Positions 7,456 to 15,454 of a stretch of 32,328 bases of DNA are shown here, in pieces (the first letter of the stretch is position 1; every line of letters starts with the position of its first letter). This stretch comes from Halovenus amylolytica (lineage in GTDB: Archaea > Halobacteriota > Halobacteria > Halobacteriales > Haloarculaceae). The position numbers and the translations under genes are program-made. Where the stretch lies: assembly GCA_004015825.1 (NCBI GenBank), contig SAYS01000032.1, forward strand, positions 1-32,328, in the 5' to 3' direction. The notes under the pieces were generated by a model, which had not been told where the DNA came from, did no database searches, and saw only the letters and a program-made list of their open reading frames with translations.

Positions 7456-7977
7456 TTAGGCGATAGCCTTGCGAGCGTCAGAGAAACTGATCGCAGCCTT
7501 CGCGAGATAGAGATTCTTCTGAGCAGTCTGCCACGTTGTCTGATCCTCCCAGCCGTCCGTGTCGTCCGGATCTAACTCTTGGGCGAGTTCCATTGGGGAT
7601 TCGACACCGTATTTTTCCCTGAGTGAATTGACTGTCTCTTTGAGATCCTGTAATTTGGCCACGAGTTCGTCTTCATCGTAGTTCTCTTGCAGGTCAACGA
7701 CCTGCCTGTAGATATACATTTGATCGTTACGCTTGTAGAGCGTTCCCTGACCGGTCTCAAGCGTCTCAATGAGTCCGATTTCAACAAGATCCCCAAGCGT
7801 ATCGCGGACAACTGGTTCGCTCGCGTGCGCTCTATCAGCAATCGTCGACGCTGGCGTCGGTTCCTGAATCCGCTGGACAACTGAACGAACCCGTTCTCTC
7901 GTGGTCGTCTCTTGTTTCCACTCTTCAACCGCTGCCTCGTTCACATCATCGTACTCTGGTGGTGTTTCGATTTCCAT
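7456..7977 (-). CDS. DUF7342-family HTH protein, probable antitoxin
   Basis: A 173-residue acidic protein. Residues about 24-75 form a winged helix (TTTRERVRSVVQRIQEPTPA, then STIADRAHASEPVVRDTLGD with a recognition helix). A coiled-coil-like stretch (EDELVAKLQDLKETVNSLRE) and a Trp-containing C-terminus follow. This is the DUF7342 pattern, commonly encoded just before a TumE-like toxin as here (2-nt gap). It would bind the operon promoter and neutralise its partner. A damaged second DUF7342 pair lies at 9679-10452. Confidence 0.7.
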   Translation of the reverse strand: MEIETPPEYDDVNEAAVEEWKQETTTRERVRSVVQRIQEPTPASTIADRAHASEPVVRDTLGDLVEIGLIETLETGQGTLYKRNDQMYIYRQVVDLQENYDEDELVAKLQDLKETVNSLREKYGVESPMELAQELDPDDTDGWEDQTTWQTAQKNLYLAKAAISFSDARKAIA

Positions 7978-8601
7978 CTTCGAACTCGTGTGTTTGATGT
8001 TCGGCTGGAATGCTCTTCAGCCCTGTACATAATATATGATGCCACCCACAAATATATCTTATGCAGGCTGGTACTACCCAAGAAACCCCTCGTTTGCTGT
8101 GTCAGGTAACTGGGCAAAGAATACGTGACATCGTAATAAAACGGCGCGGCTCCCTCGTACTCCGTGAGGTACACTCGAAAAAGTGCTCGTGGCGGCGTTC
8201 ACGTGACGCGGGATCATCAAACCGGGACTGGACGTAGAGGGCGGGGCACTCCTACAGTTTCGGAAAGCGTGTCGCATCTTGTATTGTATTTGGGCGTTAC
8301 GAGACATCGATCCACAGCGATTGGCGAGAGGGGCGGATGCCTGCATTGTGAAAAATTGGGCCGAAGAGATCAACCATTGGAGAACTCAACTCATCCGATT
8401 GTTGACTGTCCTACCGGACGGTGGACTCTCGATCTCACCCTCTCAGTTCACCAACTGGAATACTAACCCTGTGGCAAGCCCCGAATTCGGAACTTTCGGC
8501 GGTTCAGACCCAGAAATCGAGAGAATTCGAGCCTTCGCGGTTCGGATTCGCCCGGGACTGTGAGTCCGGAACATACTGGACCTCGACATCTTTTCTCTTG
8601 G

Positions 8602-8620
8602 GTTAGTATATTATACTAAC
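8602..8620. repeat. 19-bp perfect palindrome
   Basis: GTTAGTATA-T-TATACTAAC: 9-bp arms around one central base. The size and symmetry fit an operator for a dimeric regulator, or a relic of a mobile element. No intact gene starts immediately beside it. Confidence 0.5.
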
Positions 8621-8867
8621 TCCAGCGATCAGAGCGATCACTGCACAACGCTGGCCAAGTCACTTGTTATCTACCGTGGGCATGCCACTGATCATGAGCT
8701 GGAGATGTTCGAGAGGATGGACAAGACCTTTGGTACGACGTGTCGAAAGCCGGCTGCCACGATCAAAATATAAGCAACGACAAGTAAACTGAACGCGGTC
8801 CGAAAACCGGCCGCGAAATCTACCATATCTGACTGATTCTGCTCTGCCCGATATACTTCCCGTTGGT

Positions 8868-8891
8868 TCTGACAGCTGAGACGCTGTCAGA
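8868..8891. repeat. Stem-loop with 9-bp arms, just left of the 111-bp element
   Basis: TCTGACAGC and GCTGTCAGA are separated by TGAGAC. It ends 4 nt before the 111-bp palindromic element at 8896. It could be a terminator-like or transposon-associated hairpin. Confidence 0.45.
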
Positions 8892-8895
8892 TATC

Positions 8896-9006
8896 ATAGT
8901 GTTTGTTGCGAGTCTTTACCGCCGTCGTGTAACAAGACATCGGTTACATGGCGTGAAACACCGATATTTGTAACGTGGTCACGAAAATTACCGCAACAAG
9001 CACTAT
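8896..9006. mobile_element. 111-bp palindromic MITE, copy 1
   Basis: Terminal inverted repeats ATAGTGTTTGTTGCG and CGCAACAAGCACTAT bound 111 bp that also contain internal GTGTAACA/TGTAACG blocks. The copy at 14367-14477 is the same length and, read in reverse, differs at only two positions. No target duplication is evident. I could not link it to a known transposase. Confidence 0.8.
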
Positions 9007-9078
9007 CAGACTCCATTCTCATGGCCGAGAACATGAGTCTACTTCTGACCGGACCACCGGACGCCTGAGTGTTTGTTT

Positions 9079-9477
9079 TCACTCTGCAGATCTCGGTTCG
9101 CTCGACACAACAAGCGGTTCACTTATGATCGTATCGTGTGCCAGCACGGGCTGTTTTGCTGTCCCATTATCGATGTATCCCACGACCTCGTGCTCGACGA
9201 GGAGATCCAATTCTCGGCTTACATTCCCTGGGTTCCTGTCAAGACGATCTGCGAGATCCCGAACCGAAGACACACGTTCTGTCGCCAAGACTTCGATAAT
9301 TTCCCGGCGTTTCGGTGTGAACACCTCCCTGACTGATTCGTACGAAAGCACCAGCAGATCACCGAATCCGGATCCGGACAACGCCTTTTCAATTTCGAGT
9401 CGGGTTTGAACTCGGTTTGGATCAGCCACCTCCCCTGTCCCAGCCACGATCGAGTGATTTGATTGGTTGTCCGCCAT
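9079..9477 (-). CDS. Winged-helix transcriptional regulator, HVO_A0114-like
   Basis: A 132-residue protein, start MADNQSNHSIVAGTGEVADP, with the wHTH at about residues 61-112 (VREVFTPKRREIIEVLATER, SSVRDLADRLDRNPGNVSRE, then a wing ending GTAKQPVL). TPKR plus LADRLDRNxxNVxxEL is the signature of the HVO_A0114 family of small haloarchaeal DNA-binding proteins, which often control neighbouring toxin-like or transport genes. An alternative start at 9492 would add five residues. Upstream is an amidase fragment, so its original partner gene is probably lost. Confidence 0.75.
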   Translation of the reverse strand: MADNQSNHSIVAGTGEVADPNRVQTRLEIEKALSGSGFGDLLVLSYESVREVFTPKRREIIEVLATERVSSVRDLADRLDRNPGNVSRELDLLVEHEVVGYIDNGTAKQPVLAHDTIISEPLVVSSEPRSAE

Positions 9478-9511
9478 AATATCACCTACCATACTGTTGT
9501 ACTCGGAGACA

Positions 9512-9709
9512 ACACCGTCCGTGTCATCGGGCCACCGGTATCCTGTGTTTCGCTGAGCGGAATGATGCCGTCGCGACTGACAGCCCCGATCGAGGGACGA
9601 AGACCGACCAAGTTGGTGACAGTACTTGGACCACGGACCGACGAACACGTATCAGATCCCATGCCGATAACACCGAAATTAGCCGCAATTGCTGCTGCAG
9701 TTCCACCTC
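9512..9709 (-). pseudogene. Internal fragment of an amidase-signature enzyme
   Basis: The minus frame reads [40 protein letters not shown] and [20 protein letters not shown]. These are the central blocks of the amidase signature family (Gly-rich motif, SDTxxSxRGP catalytic loop, GLRPTxG, DTxGPM). The Lys-containing N-terminal half and the C-terminal half are both missing, and the usual SDTGGS reads SDTCSS. It starts abruptly inside the broken partner gene at about 9710 and dissolves near 9512. A piece of about 66 codons without function. Confidence 0.7.
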
Positions 9710-9909
9710 TTGACGGTGAGTTCTGGTGAATCAGAACCTGTCGGGGGATCAAGGCGGGCTGGATCGAACGTCGCTCGCAGCTGCTTGGCCTCGATATCGT
9801 CGGGAATGTACTCGACTGCCGTGATCTGTGGCACACGTTCGAGGACGTCTCGCTTCAGCTGCGCATAGAGATTTGCGTTCGGATCACCACCTGGATGCGG
9901 AACAGACAT
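9679..9909 (-). pseudogene. Truncated partner gene of a DUF7342 protein
   Basis: The frame starts [20 protein letters not shown] and continues [20 protein letters not shown] and [19 protein letters not shown]. It has the look of the small conserved protein that follows DUF7342 in haloarchaea, whose remaining length should exceed 130 residues. After PELTV the sequence switches to an amidase fragment in another phase and the frame stops at 9679. It begins 3 nt after the DUF7342 stop (9913), confirming that the pair was an operon. The role of the intact protein is unknown; a toxin or effector is an inference from pairing. Confidence 0.5.
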
Positions 9910-9912
9910 CCG

Positions 9913-10452
9913 TTAGCTGTTGGCCTCGGCAGGCTCTGTCGTCGGAGCGAGGAAGTCCCATTCGCGGATGGCAAACCCAACGATCTGGATACGCCGCTGA
10001 AGGTGCTCCCACTCGCGGGCAATCTCACGGCGACGGTCTTCCCCATCAGCCTCGAGGGACTCGTCGGCGAGCGTTCCGCGAAGCTGGTTCGGTGACTCGA
10101 CGTCGAATTCGGCCTCCCAGTCGCGGATTTGCGCCTTCATATCGGCGAGACGGTCCGTAAGCTCCTCGACAGTGTGCCCGCTGTCTCGAAGACGCATGGC
10201 CTCCTGCATCGCTTGGCGGCGGTAATCAGGGTAATACGTCGTATGAGTCCCGCTGTCGTCACGATGGAGGATCCCATCGTCGACGAGCCGTTCGAGGACG
10301 TGCTTGGTTGGTTCGTGTGATCAGCCCGCTTCGGAAGCAATCCAGTTGGCCGTCCGCGGCTCCGACAGTTGCCGGGCGGTCATCCGCACGCGGTCTTCAC
10401 CCGTAGTCTGGCGTTCCATCAGCCCCTCAGAGTTCGAATCGTCTTCGGTCAT
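9913..10452 (-). pseudogene. DUF7342-family HTH gene with a single premature TGA
   Basis: From ATG 10452 the frame reads MTEDDSNSEGLMERQTTGED and TARQLSEPRTANWIASEAG. It meets TGA at 10321-10323, then continues in the same frame as SHEPTKHVLERLVDDGILHR, DYRRQAMQEAMRLRDSGHTV and on to FAIREWDFLAPTTEPAEANS. Both sides belong to one winged-helix/coiled-coil protein of about 179 codons. Relatives as I recall them have Trp at the stop position, so a TGG to TGA change explains it. An internal ATG at 10209 could yield a 98-residue C-terminal product lacking the DNA-binding part. Its downstream partner is also broken. Confidence 0.75.
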
Positions 10453-10829
10453 ACCACACCGTTCGGGCTGTATCTTGATATCGATTGAGGTGATTAGTTT
10501 TATATTGAAGTTTGTTCTTCGCCATCGCATTGATCTTGGCTATAAAGTACCAGAGAAGATCTCAAACCCAGCTCTTGGCGGCTCTACCGGAGGGTGCGCC
10601 GTCGTAAGGTGGTACCAGTATTTAAAATGTAGGCTCTGTTCAAATCCTATCGGTTCGACACCTTTTCCTCTGAAACAGCCGTTAGTTAGAACTGCTCACT
10701 GATCCGTCGATTCAGCCGCATATCAATATGAAAATCCGTATGGATATTTCATAACACGCTCCGGAACGATGTTCTTAGGGTGAGAAACAGTGCAACAGGG
10801 TTTTTACCACAAGTTTCAGATATTCGGAC
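10453..10829. other. Gap without a supportable gene
   Basis: About 375 bases. The first part should be the promoter of the DUF7342 gene, with AT-rich DNA at 10480-10520. A T-loop-like string (GTTCAAATC, near 10640) was examined as a tRNA remnant and not supported. A T-rich tract at 10799-10806 about 27 nt before 10830 is a weak promoter candidate for the next gene. Confidence 0.4.
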
Positions 10830-11267
10830 ATGGTTCGAATTGGCCCCCTCCAATTGACTGAGATGTGGAAGTACGCCCTCATTGGCGGCCTACTCGCAGT
10901 CCCGTTTACCGCGCTTGAAGCGTGGCGATCGCCCGAGAACATGACGCTCGGAATGGTCCTCTTCGGGAGCGTGCTTGCCGGCTATCTAATCAAGCGACGT
11001 GGCGGGAATAGCACCGCGACCGGATTACGAGCCGCCCTAATTGGGGGATTACCGTTTCTTTGGGCTTTAGGCGACCTGCTTTGGTCGGTCCCAAATATCC
11101 CGAATCCGCTATGGTTCCAAGCGGTTGGCGTCGGAATAACACTTGGGTTTGGAGGGGTTATGTTAGCAGTAGTGGCCGTCTCCGGCGCGTTTGCTGGACG
11201 CTTCGGCGGCTGGTTGGCAGAACGGCGTGGCCACAGTGGTGCAACCAACGCAGGCGGAAGTATGTAG
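10830..11267 (+). CDS. DUF5518-family four-helix membrane protein
   Basis: A 145-residue hydrophobic protein with helices at about 12-28 (MWKYALIGGLLAVPFTAL), 40-53, 68-85 and 98-125. Conserved Gly-rich stretches SVLAGYLIKRRGGNSTATG and RAALIGGLPFLWALGDLLW are typical of the haloarchaeal DUF5518 family. The role is unknown; these proteins are small integral membrane proteins scattered through halophile genomes. It stands alone on the plus strand, with a possible leaderless promoter, and ends with a short Gly-rich tail. Confidence 0.7.
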   Translation: MVRIGPLQLTEMWKYALIGGLLAVPFTALEAWRSPENMTLGMVLFGSVLAGYLIKRRGGNSTATGLRAALIGGLPFLWALGDLLWSVPNIPNPLWFQAVGVGITLGFGGVMLAVVAVSGAFAGRFGGWLAERRGHSGATNAGGSM

Positions 11268-11410
11268 TACTACTGTACTGAGCGATTCAGGATGCCAAAT
11301 GGGTGTGCGAACTTTCTATGGCACCCTGTAACTCAGTTAAATTCACCGGATCGTTTCGGGGTTACTAGCGCTCCGTGGCCATTAAGCACCGTCGGACCCT
11401 CCCTCGACAC

Positions 11411-12061
11411 ATGGCGTCCCTGACTGACCCCCTGCCAGACACCAGCCCTTTGCGCCGTGGGGCCTACACCGTGGGGTTGGTCGCACTGTTCGGCGTCGTG
11501 TTCGGTTTTACCTGGTCGCAGGCCATCGTCGTCACAGTCATCGTACTTGTCGGCGAGTCCGTCGAACTCGCGCGTCCGCTGCCCGGACTGGACGAACGCC
11601 ACTTCCGACTCGCGTTCGGTCTCGTCGCCATGGCTGCCGGTGGGGTGGCCTACTGGGCGCAGGGAGATACGACAGTCGCCACAGTCGGGTTCGGCGGCGG
11701 TGGCTGGCTCGTACTGGACGCACTCTACAGCCTCCGGGAGGGCATCCGGTCGAACGACGATGGGACGGTCGACGCCGACTCTAGTGAGGTGCTCCTGTCG
11801 ATGCAGGTGGGCCACCTCGTCGCCGAGGAACTGAAGGACGGCCCGAAGACCGTCCCCGAACTCGCTGACGCCTGTGACATGACCGAGTCACGCGTCCGCG
11901 AAGCACTGGAGTTCCACGAGCGGGCGGACACCGCCTACAGGGACGGCGACCAGTGGTATCTCGACGAGTCGAAAATCGGGCCGTGGGCGTTCGTCCGGGA
12001 CAACACCCGGCGGATCCTGGTCCGGTTTCTCCGTCCTTTCCGGCTGTTTGTCCCGTCGTGA
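11411..12061 (+). CDS. Membrane protein with C-terminal winged helix-turn-helix
   Basis: The product is 216 residues from the ATG at 11411 (an upstream ATG at 11375 would add 12 basic residues). Four hydrophobic helices fill about residues 15-105 (VGLVALFGVVFGFTW, AIVVTVIVLVG, LAFGLVAMAAGGVAYW, VGFGGGGWLVLDALY). Residues about 138-185 form an HTH (GPKTVPELADACDMTESRVR, then EALEFHERADTAYRDGDQWY), and a basic amphipathic tail closes the protein. The layout suggests a membrane-bound DNA-binding regulator, with the HTH on the cytoplasmic side. No known family name is assigned. The next gene in the same direction is a membrane sensor kinase. Confidence 0.6.
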   Translation: MASLTDPLPDTSPLRRGAYTVGLVALFGVVFGFTWSQAIVVTVIVLVGESVELARPLPGLDERHFRLAFGLVAMAAGGVAYWAQGDTTVATVGFGGGGWLVLDALYSLREGIRSNDDGTVDADSSEVLLSMQVGHLVAEELKDGPKTVPELADACDMTESRVREALEFHERADTAYRDGDQWYLDESKIGPWAFVRDNTRRILVRFLRPFRLFVPS

Positions 12062-12581
12062 CTACTTGTCGTCGGTCCCTTCGATCTGTCAGCCCACGGC
12101 CTGTGGCACGACGACTTTCGCTACGTCGTCCTACTTGCGGTGTAGTTCGTGACCTTCGACGCACTATTCATCTTGCACGAGCCACTACTCCGTCACCTCG
12201 GTCCGCAGTCAGCACTTACTACCATTGCGGATGATCGGCTTCTATATCAGTTACGTTCCTGTTTCTCTCTCTCCCGCTACTCGTATTCGGCTTCGAGACC
12301 GCTCTGAAATTTTTGCGTTCGTTATCCTGATCGCTGTGAACGGTGTCGGCCTTGTGGTTGGCCACGGCTACAGAAACTGAGCAGAACCGACGTTTCTGGC
12401 CGGGAAAATTCCCGACTCTCTTTTGTACGCCTCTCGCAAACAAGTCGTCGAAGACGCCAATGACGCAGTTCCCGCCCAGGTTTCTCACACCGCCGAGTCA
12501 ACGATCGCTCGTCGCAGAACCCGATAGAATGCCAACGGCGTCGCAACGAAAGATGATCACCACTCGTTCCAGCAAGCGACG
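12062..12581. other. Gap with probable decayed coding sequence
   Basis: About 520 bases. Short plus-strand stretches such as FVTFDALFILHEPLLRHLGP (about 12148-12210) and VNGVGLVVGHGY (about 12336-12372) look like fragments of a membrane or sensor protein, but they are in different frames and interrupted by stops. No gene can be supported. The region should contain the promoter for the kinase at 12582. Confidence 0.35.
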
Positions 12582-14225
12582 ATGATAGCGCTAGACAGTC
12601 TAGTCGTTGTCCTCGGCGATGCAGGAGCGACCGTGCTGTTGGGCGGTGTCACCTGGACTGTGTTTCAGTCCCGGGACCGACCGAGTGCGCAGTCGTTTCT
12701 CGGTGTGGCCTTCGCACTCACGGCCTGGGCAATGTTCGCATTTTGTGAGGGCGTCGCGCAGTTGTTGTCGGTCGGATCGCTAGCAAGTGGGTTCGACATC
12801 GGTCAATTGCTCGTCGCGGTTCTCATTCCCGGCCTCTGGACCATCTACGTCCTCTCGTACACAGGGCGGGGCCGTGATCTGACGCGCAGACGGGTCGTGA
12901 TGGTGGCCGGACTCGTCGTCCCACTGGCTGGTGTGGGATTCTTTCTCCTGACATCCCCGTCGCAGTCGGCTGTCGAACGTGTCGTTGCGTCTGTCGTCGG
13001 GATAGAGCTGCTCTATATCGCCGCCCTCGTTGTGTATTCAACGTATCGGCTGGTGTCACACGGGTGGGGGCACCCTCGAATTTCCACAACACAACTGCTC
13101 CTAGTATGGGTCGGTGTCGGCGCACCGTACATCGCCAGCGCGGTCAACGACACCGAAATAAAAGGCATCACAGTCGGATTCATCGTTTCTGGTCTCTGCC
13201 TCGCTGCTGCCGTCGATCGGTATCCGGTGATGACGCCGTTACCGGAAGCTGATTACGTCGCCCGCACACGCGTCGTCGAAGCACTGCAAGAGATCGTCGT
13301 TGTTCTGGACTGGGACGATCACATTCTCGACGTCAACGCGGCGGCAGCACAGACGTTCGACAAGTCGGCGGCCGCGATGATTGGCGAGTCTGTCTCCACC
13401 GTCGCCAAGGTACTAACACAGCGTGACCTCTCGCCTGGGTCGACGGGAATCGTTACACTCCAGACAGCTCACGGCCGTCGTCAGTTTCGGTTCAGTGTCT
13501 CGGTCGTCGAAGAGACGACCACTCCCGACGAGGAGGCGGTACCGGTTGCCAGAACGGTGCTGTTGCGCGATATCACAGACGAGCAGACAAGAGAACAGCG
13601 TCTCACCGTCCTCAACCGTGTGCTCAGGCACAACGTCCGAAACAAACTAGACGTCATCATGGCACATGCCGAGGCGATCGACGACGACGAGCACTCCCAG
13701 ACAATTCGTGAGACTGCGACGGAACTCGTCGGGCGCACCCAGAAGACACGGCACGCCGAGGACAGCATGACCGATAGCACAGACACACCGGAAACGGTCG
13801 ATGTGACTGCTGTCGCACGTGACGTGGCCCAGACCGTCCGGCACGAGCACCCGACGAGCGAGATCTCGGTAACGTCCCCGGATGAACTGGTCGTCACCAC
13901 CCACCGGACGGTGCTCACTCGGGTGCTCGAAGAACTCGTCGACAATGCAATCACACACAATGACGCCTCTGTCCCACAGATCGAAATTACCGTCCGGGGT
14001 GGAGACACAGCAGTCGAACTGTCCGTGGCCGACAACGGCCCGGGAATCCCGGAGCGAGAACAGCAGATTCTGGCCGATGGCACCGAGACACAGGCAGAAC
14101 ACAGGCTCGGAATCGGGCTCTGGTTCGTCAACTGGGCAGTGCTCCGACTCGGGGGAGAGCTGGAGTTCGGTGAGAACGACCCGACGGGCAGTGTCGTAAC
14201 CGTCCACCTCTACGAGTCACGGTGA
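12582..14225 (+). CDS. Membrane sensor histidine kinase (7TM-PAS-HisKA-HATPase)
   Basis: 547 residues. Seven hydrophobic helices fill residues 5-212, like the histidine-kinase N-terminal 7TM domain. A PAS-like domain spans about 228-335 (VVEALQEIVVVLDWDDHILD). The phospho-acceptor is His350 in LNRVLRHNVRNKLDVIMAHA, the haloarchaeal HisKA variant. The ATPase domain has the N box ELVDNAITHND (Asn455), the G1 box DNGPGIPERE (484-493) and the G2-like GIGLWFVNWAVLRLGGELEF. All catalytic parts are present, so it should autophosphorylate. No response regulator is adjacent; many haloarchaeal kinases are orphans. The ligand is unknown; the 7TM sensor suggests a membrane or light/osmotic cue. The stop at 14225 lies 141 bp before the 111-bp MITE. 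Confidence 0.88.
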   Translation: MIALDSLVVVLGDAGATVLLGGVTWTVFQSRDRPSAQSFLGVAFALTAWAMFAFCEGVAQLLSVGSLASGFDIGQLLVAVLIPGLWTIYVLSYTGRGRDLTRRRVVMVAGLVVPLAGVGFFLLTSPSQSAVERVVASVVGIELLYIAALVVYSTYRLVSHGWGHPRISTTQLLLVWVGVGAPYIASAVNDTEIKGITVGFIVSGLCLAAAVDRYPVMTPLPEADYVARTRVVEALQEIVVVLDWDDHILDVNAAAAQTFDKSAAAMIGESVSTVAKVLTQRDLSPGSTGIVTLQTAHGRRQFRFSVSVVEETTTPDEEAVPVARTVLLRDITDEQTREQRLTVLNRVLRHNVRNKLDVIMAHAEAIDDDEHSQTIRETATELVGRTQKTRHAEDSMTDSTDTPETVDVTAVARDVAQTVRHEHPTSEISVTSPDELVVTTHRTVLTRVLEELVDNAITHNDASVPQIEITVRGGDTAVELSVADNGPGIPEREQQILADGTETQAEHRLGIGLWFVNWAVLRLGGELEFGENDPTGSVVTVHLYESR

Positions 14226-14366
14226 GACGAACCGCCACAGGATATTGAACCTCTGTCCAAGCTTTTCATCACCACTCACGCCTGTCCGACCGACTGAGAC
14301 GAACGAGGCCGAACTCCAGACGCTAAGTATCTGCTTCGAGAGGCAGTACAGAGAGTAGCGCAACTG

Positions 14367-14477
14367 ATAGTGTTTGTTGCGGTAATTTTCGTGACCACGT
14401 TACAAATATCGGTGTTTCACGCCATGTAACCGATGTCTTGTTACACGACGGCGGTAAAGACTCGCAACAAACAGTAT
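14367..14477. mobile_element. 111-bp palindromic MITE, copy 2 (inverted relative to copy 1)
   Basis: Starts ATAGTGTTTGTTGCGGTAAT and ends CTCGCAACAAACAGTAT. Its reverse complement matches 8896-9006 at 109 of 111 positions (differences at positions 4 and 105). The two copies bracket about 5.4 kb. Confidence 0.8.
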
Positions 14478-14666
14478 GAAAGAATTTGGCAATACTGAAA
14501 CGAGTGTCACCCGTTTTATTGTGTATCGTCGCCAGATGGAGATGGTCGTACTGCAAAATTCAGTTCTACAGCCGATCAAGATTGAATTGGGTCAATCCGA
14601 GGTTAAGAACAGATTGACAGGCGCTCGAACTACTGATTCGGGGCGGTTCTCGCGAAACTGCTGCGA

Positions 14667-15008
14667 TCAGGCTCGAAGGCCGTAGATGATGCACAGTAGT
14701 CCAGCAACTTCGAAGGTCTGGTTGATGCCCTGGACGGCAACGCTATATCCCGTAATTGGGAGGGCAACATACACCAGTGTGAGTCCGATTGGGAGACCAA
14801 GTGCCAGAGCAAATCCCAGCGAAACGAATAGCATTGGTCGACTTTGATTACGCCGATAGCCACGGTACGCGATGTATGCGATGACCACACCGAGAACCGC
14901 TCCGGCCAGTTCGTACGCCAGGAGCCCAGTCTGAATCGTACCCGAGGGCTGGCTGCTTGTCTGGAGGATAAATTCGCCCGTGATCAGTGGGTTCACTTCG
15001 AACATCAT
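14667..15008 (-). CDS. DUF7521-like three-helix membrane protein
   Basis: A 113-residue hydrophobic protein with helices at about 30-47 (LAYELAGAVLGVVIAYIAYR), 59-83 (MLFVSLGFALALGLPIGLTL) and 90-110 (TFEVAGLLCIIYGL). A short polar loop YRGYRRNQSRP lies between the first two. This is the layout of the haloarchaeal DUF7521 family, found beside ArsR-like regulators. Its ATG overlaps the TAA of the regulator gene (TAATG at 15010-15006), so the two are translationally coupled. Function unknown. Confidence 0.65.
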   Translation of the reverse strand: MMFEVNPLITGEFILQTSSQPSGTIQTGLLAYELAGAVLGVVIAYIAYRGYRRNQSRPMLFVSLGFALALGLPIGLTLVYVALPITGYSVAVQGINQTFEVAGLLCIIYGLRA

Positions 15009-15355
15009 TACATCTCCTCAACAAGTCGCGTGAAGCGGTCTTCCATCCGCTCACGGTGCACTATTTCCATCATGAGAGAGCCCTCGGACAGCTCGATTGT
15101 GATACGGTCGAGATTCGGTTCGTACACCTGTCGGTGATGTCCATCATCCGGATCTGGCTGAGTCTGTTCGAGGACAAGTCCGGTCTCCCGTAGTCGTTCG
15201 AGACGACGGTAAATCGTCGGTCCGGATGCAGTACAGTGCTCTTTCAACTTAGTCGCTGACATGGGTTCCTGGCTCGTTTCAGTGAGGATCTCCCGGGCAG
15301 TCTGGTCCTCCAAGAGGCCAGCAACGGTTTCGACGTCCAGTTCATCCTCACTCAT
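15008..15355 (-). CDS. ArsR-like winged-helix transcriptional regulator
   Basis: 115 residues from ATG 15355 (MSEDELDVETVAGLLEDQTA); a start at 15373 would add six. The wHTH covers about residues 10-70: AREILTETSQEPMSATKLKE, TASGPTIYRRLERLRETGLV as helix-turn-helix, and a wing around DPDDGHHRQVYEPNL. The C-terminal helices likely dimerise. It lies upstream of and overlaps the DUF7521 gene, and is divergent from the DUF1648 gene at 15455, so it may control both from the roughly 100-bp intergenic region. Confidence 0.7.
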   Translation of the reverse strand: MSEDELDVETVAGLLEDQTAREILTETSQEPMSATKLKEHCTASGPTIYRRLERLRETGLVLEQTQPDPDDGHHRQVYEPNLDRITIELSEGSLMMEIVHRERMEDRFTRLVEEM

Positions 15356-15454
15356 TAGCGGTTTTTGGACCAATGGTATTAAACGAGTGACGACTGCTTC
15401 AAACCCTGAAGTTCTGCTCGCATCTCTTTTTATACGCTTCCCAAAGTAGTAGAT

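Larger units (their letters stand above)
7978..8895. other. Gene-poor gap with two palindromes and scattered decayed frames
   Basis: About 900 bases with no supportable gene. Weak frames exist (for example plus strand 8279-8563, with ARGADACIVKNW resembling the end of a receiver domain, and plus 8655-8772), but none has a complete domain or start. Two perfect inverted repeats lie at 8602-8620 and 8868-8891. The sequence nearest 7978-8060 should hold the promoter of the toxin-antitoxin operon. Confidence 0.45.

Noticed and set aside
8279..8563. Plus-strand frame with ALRDIDPQRLARGADACIVKNW resembling the end of a receiver domain
   Set aside because: No phosphorylated Asp region, no start and no flanking domain; similarity too short.
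10321..10323. In-frame TGA read as a recoded amino acid
   Set aside because: Haloarchaea have no selenocysteine system I know of, pyrrolysine uses TAG, and no recoding structure is visible; a nonsense mutation is simpler.
10600..10670. T-loop-like GTTCAAATC with short flanking complementarity, considered as a tRNA or tRNA fragment
   Set aside because: No acceptor, D or anticodon arms and no five-pair T stem; chance similarity.
14476..14685. A 69-codon plus-strand frame right after the 111-bp element
   Set aside because: Begins inside the element, has no domain and runs into the convergent DUF7521-like gene.
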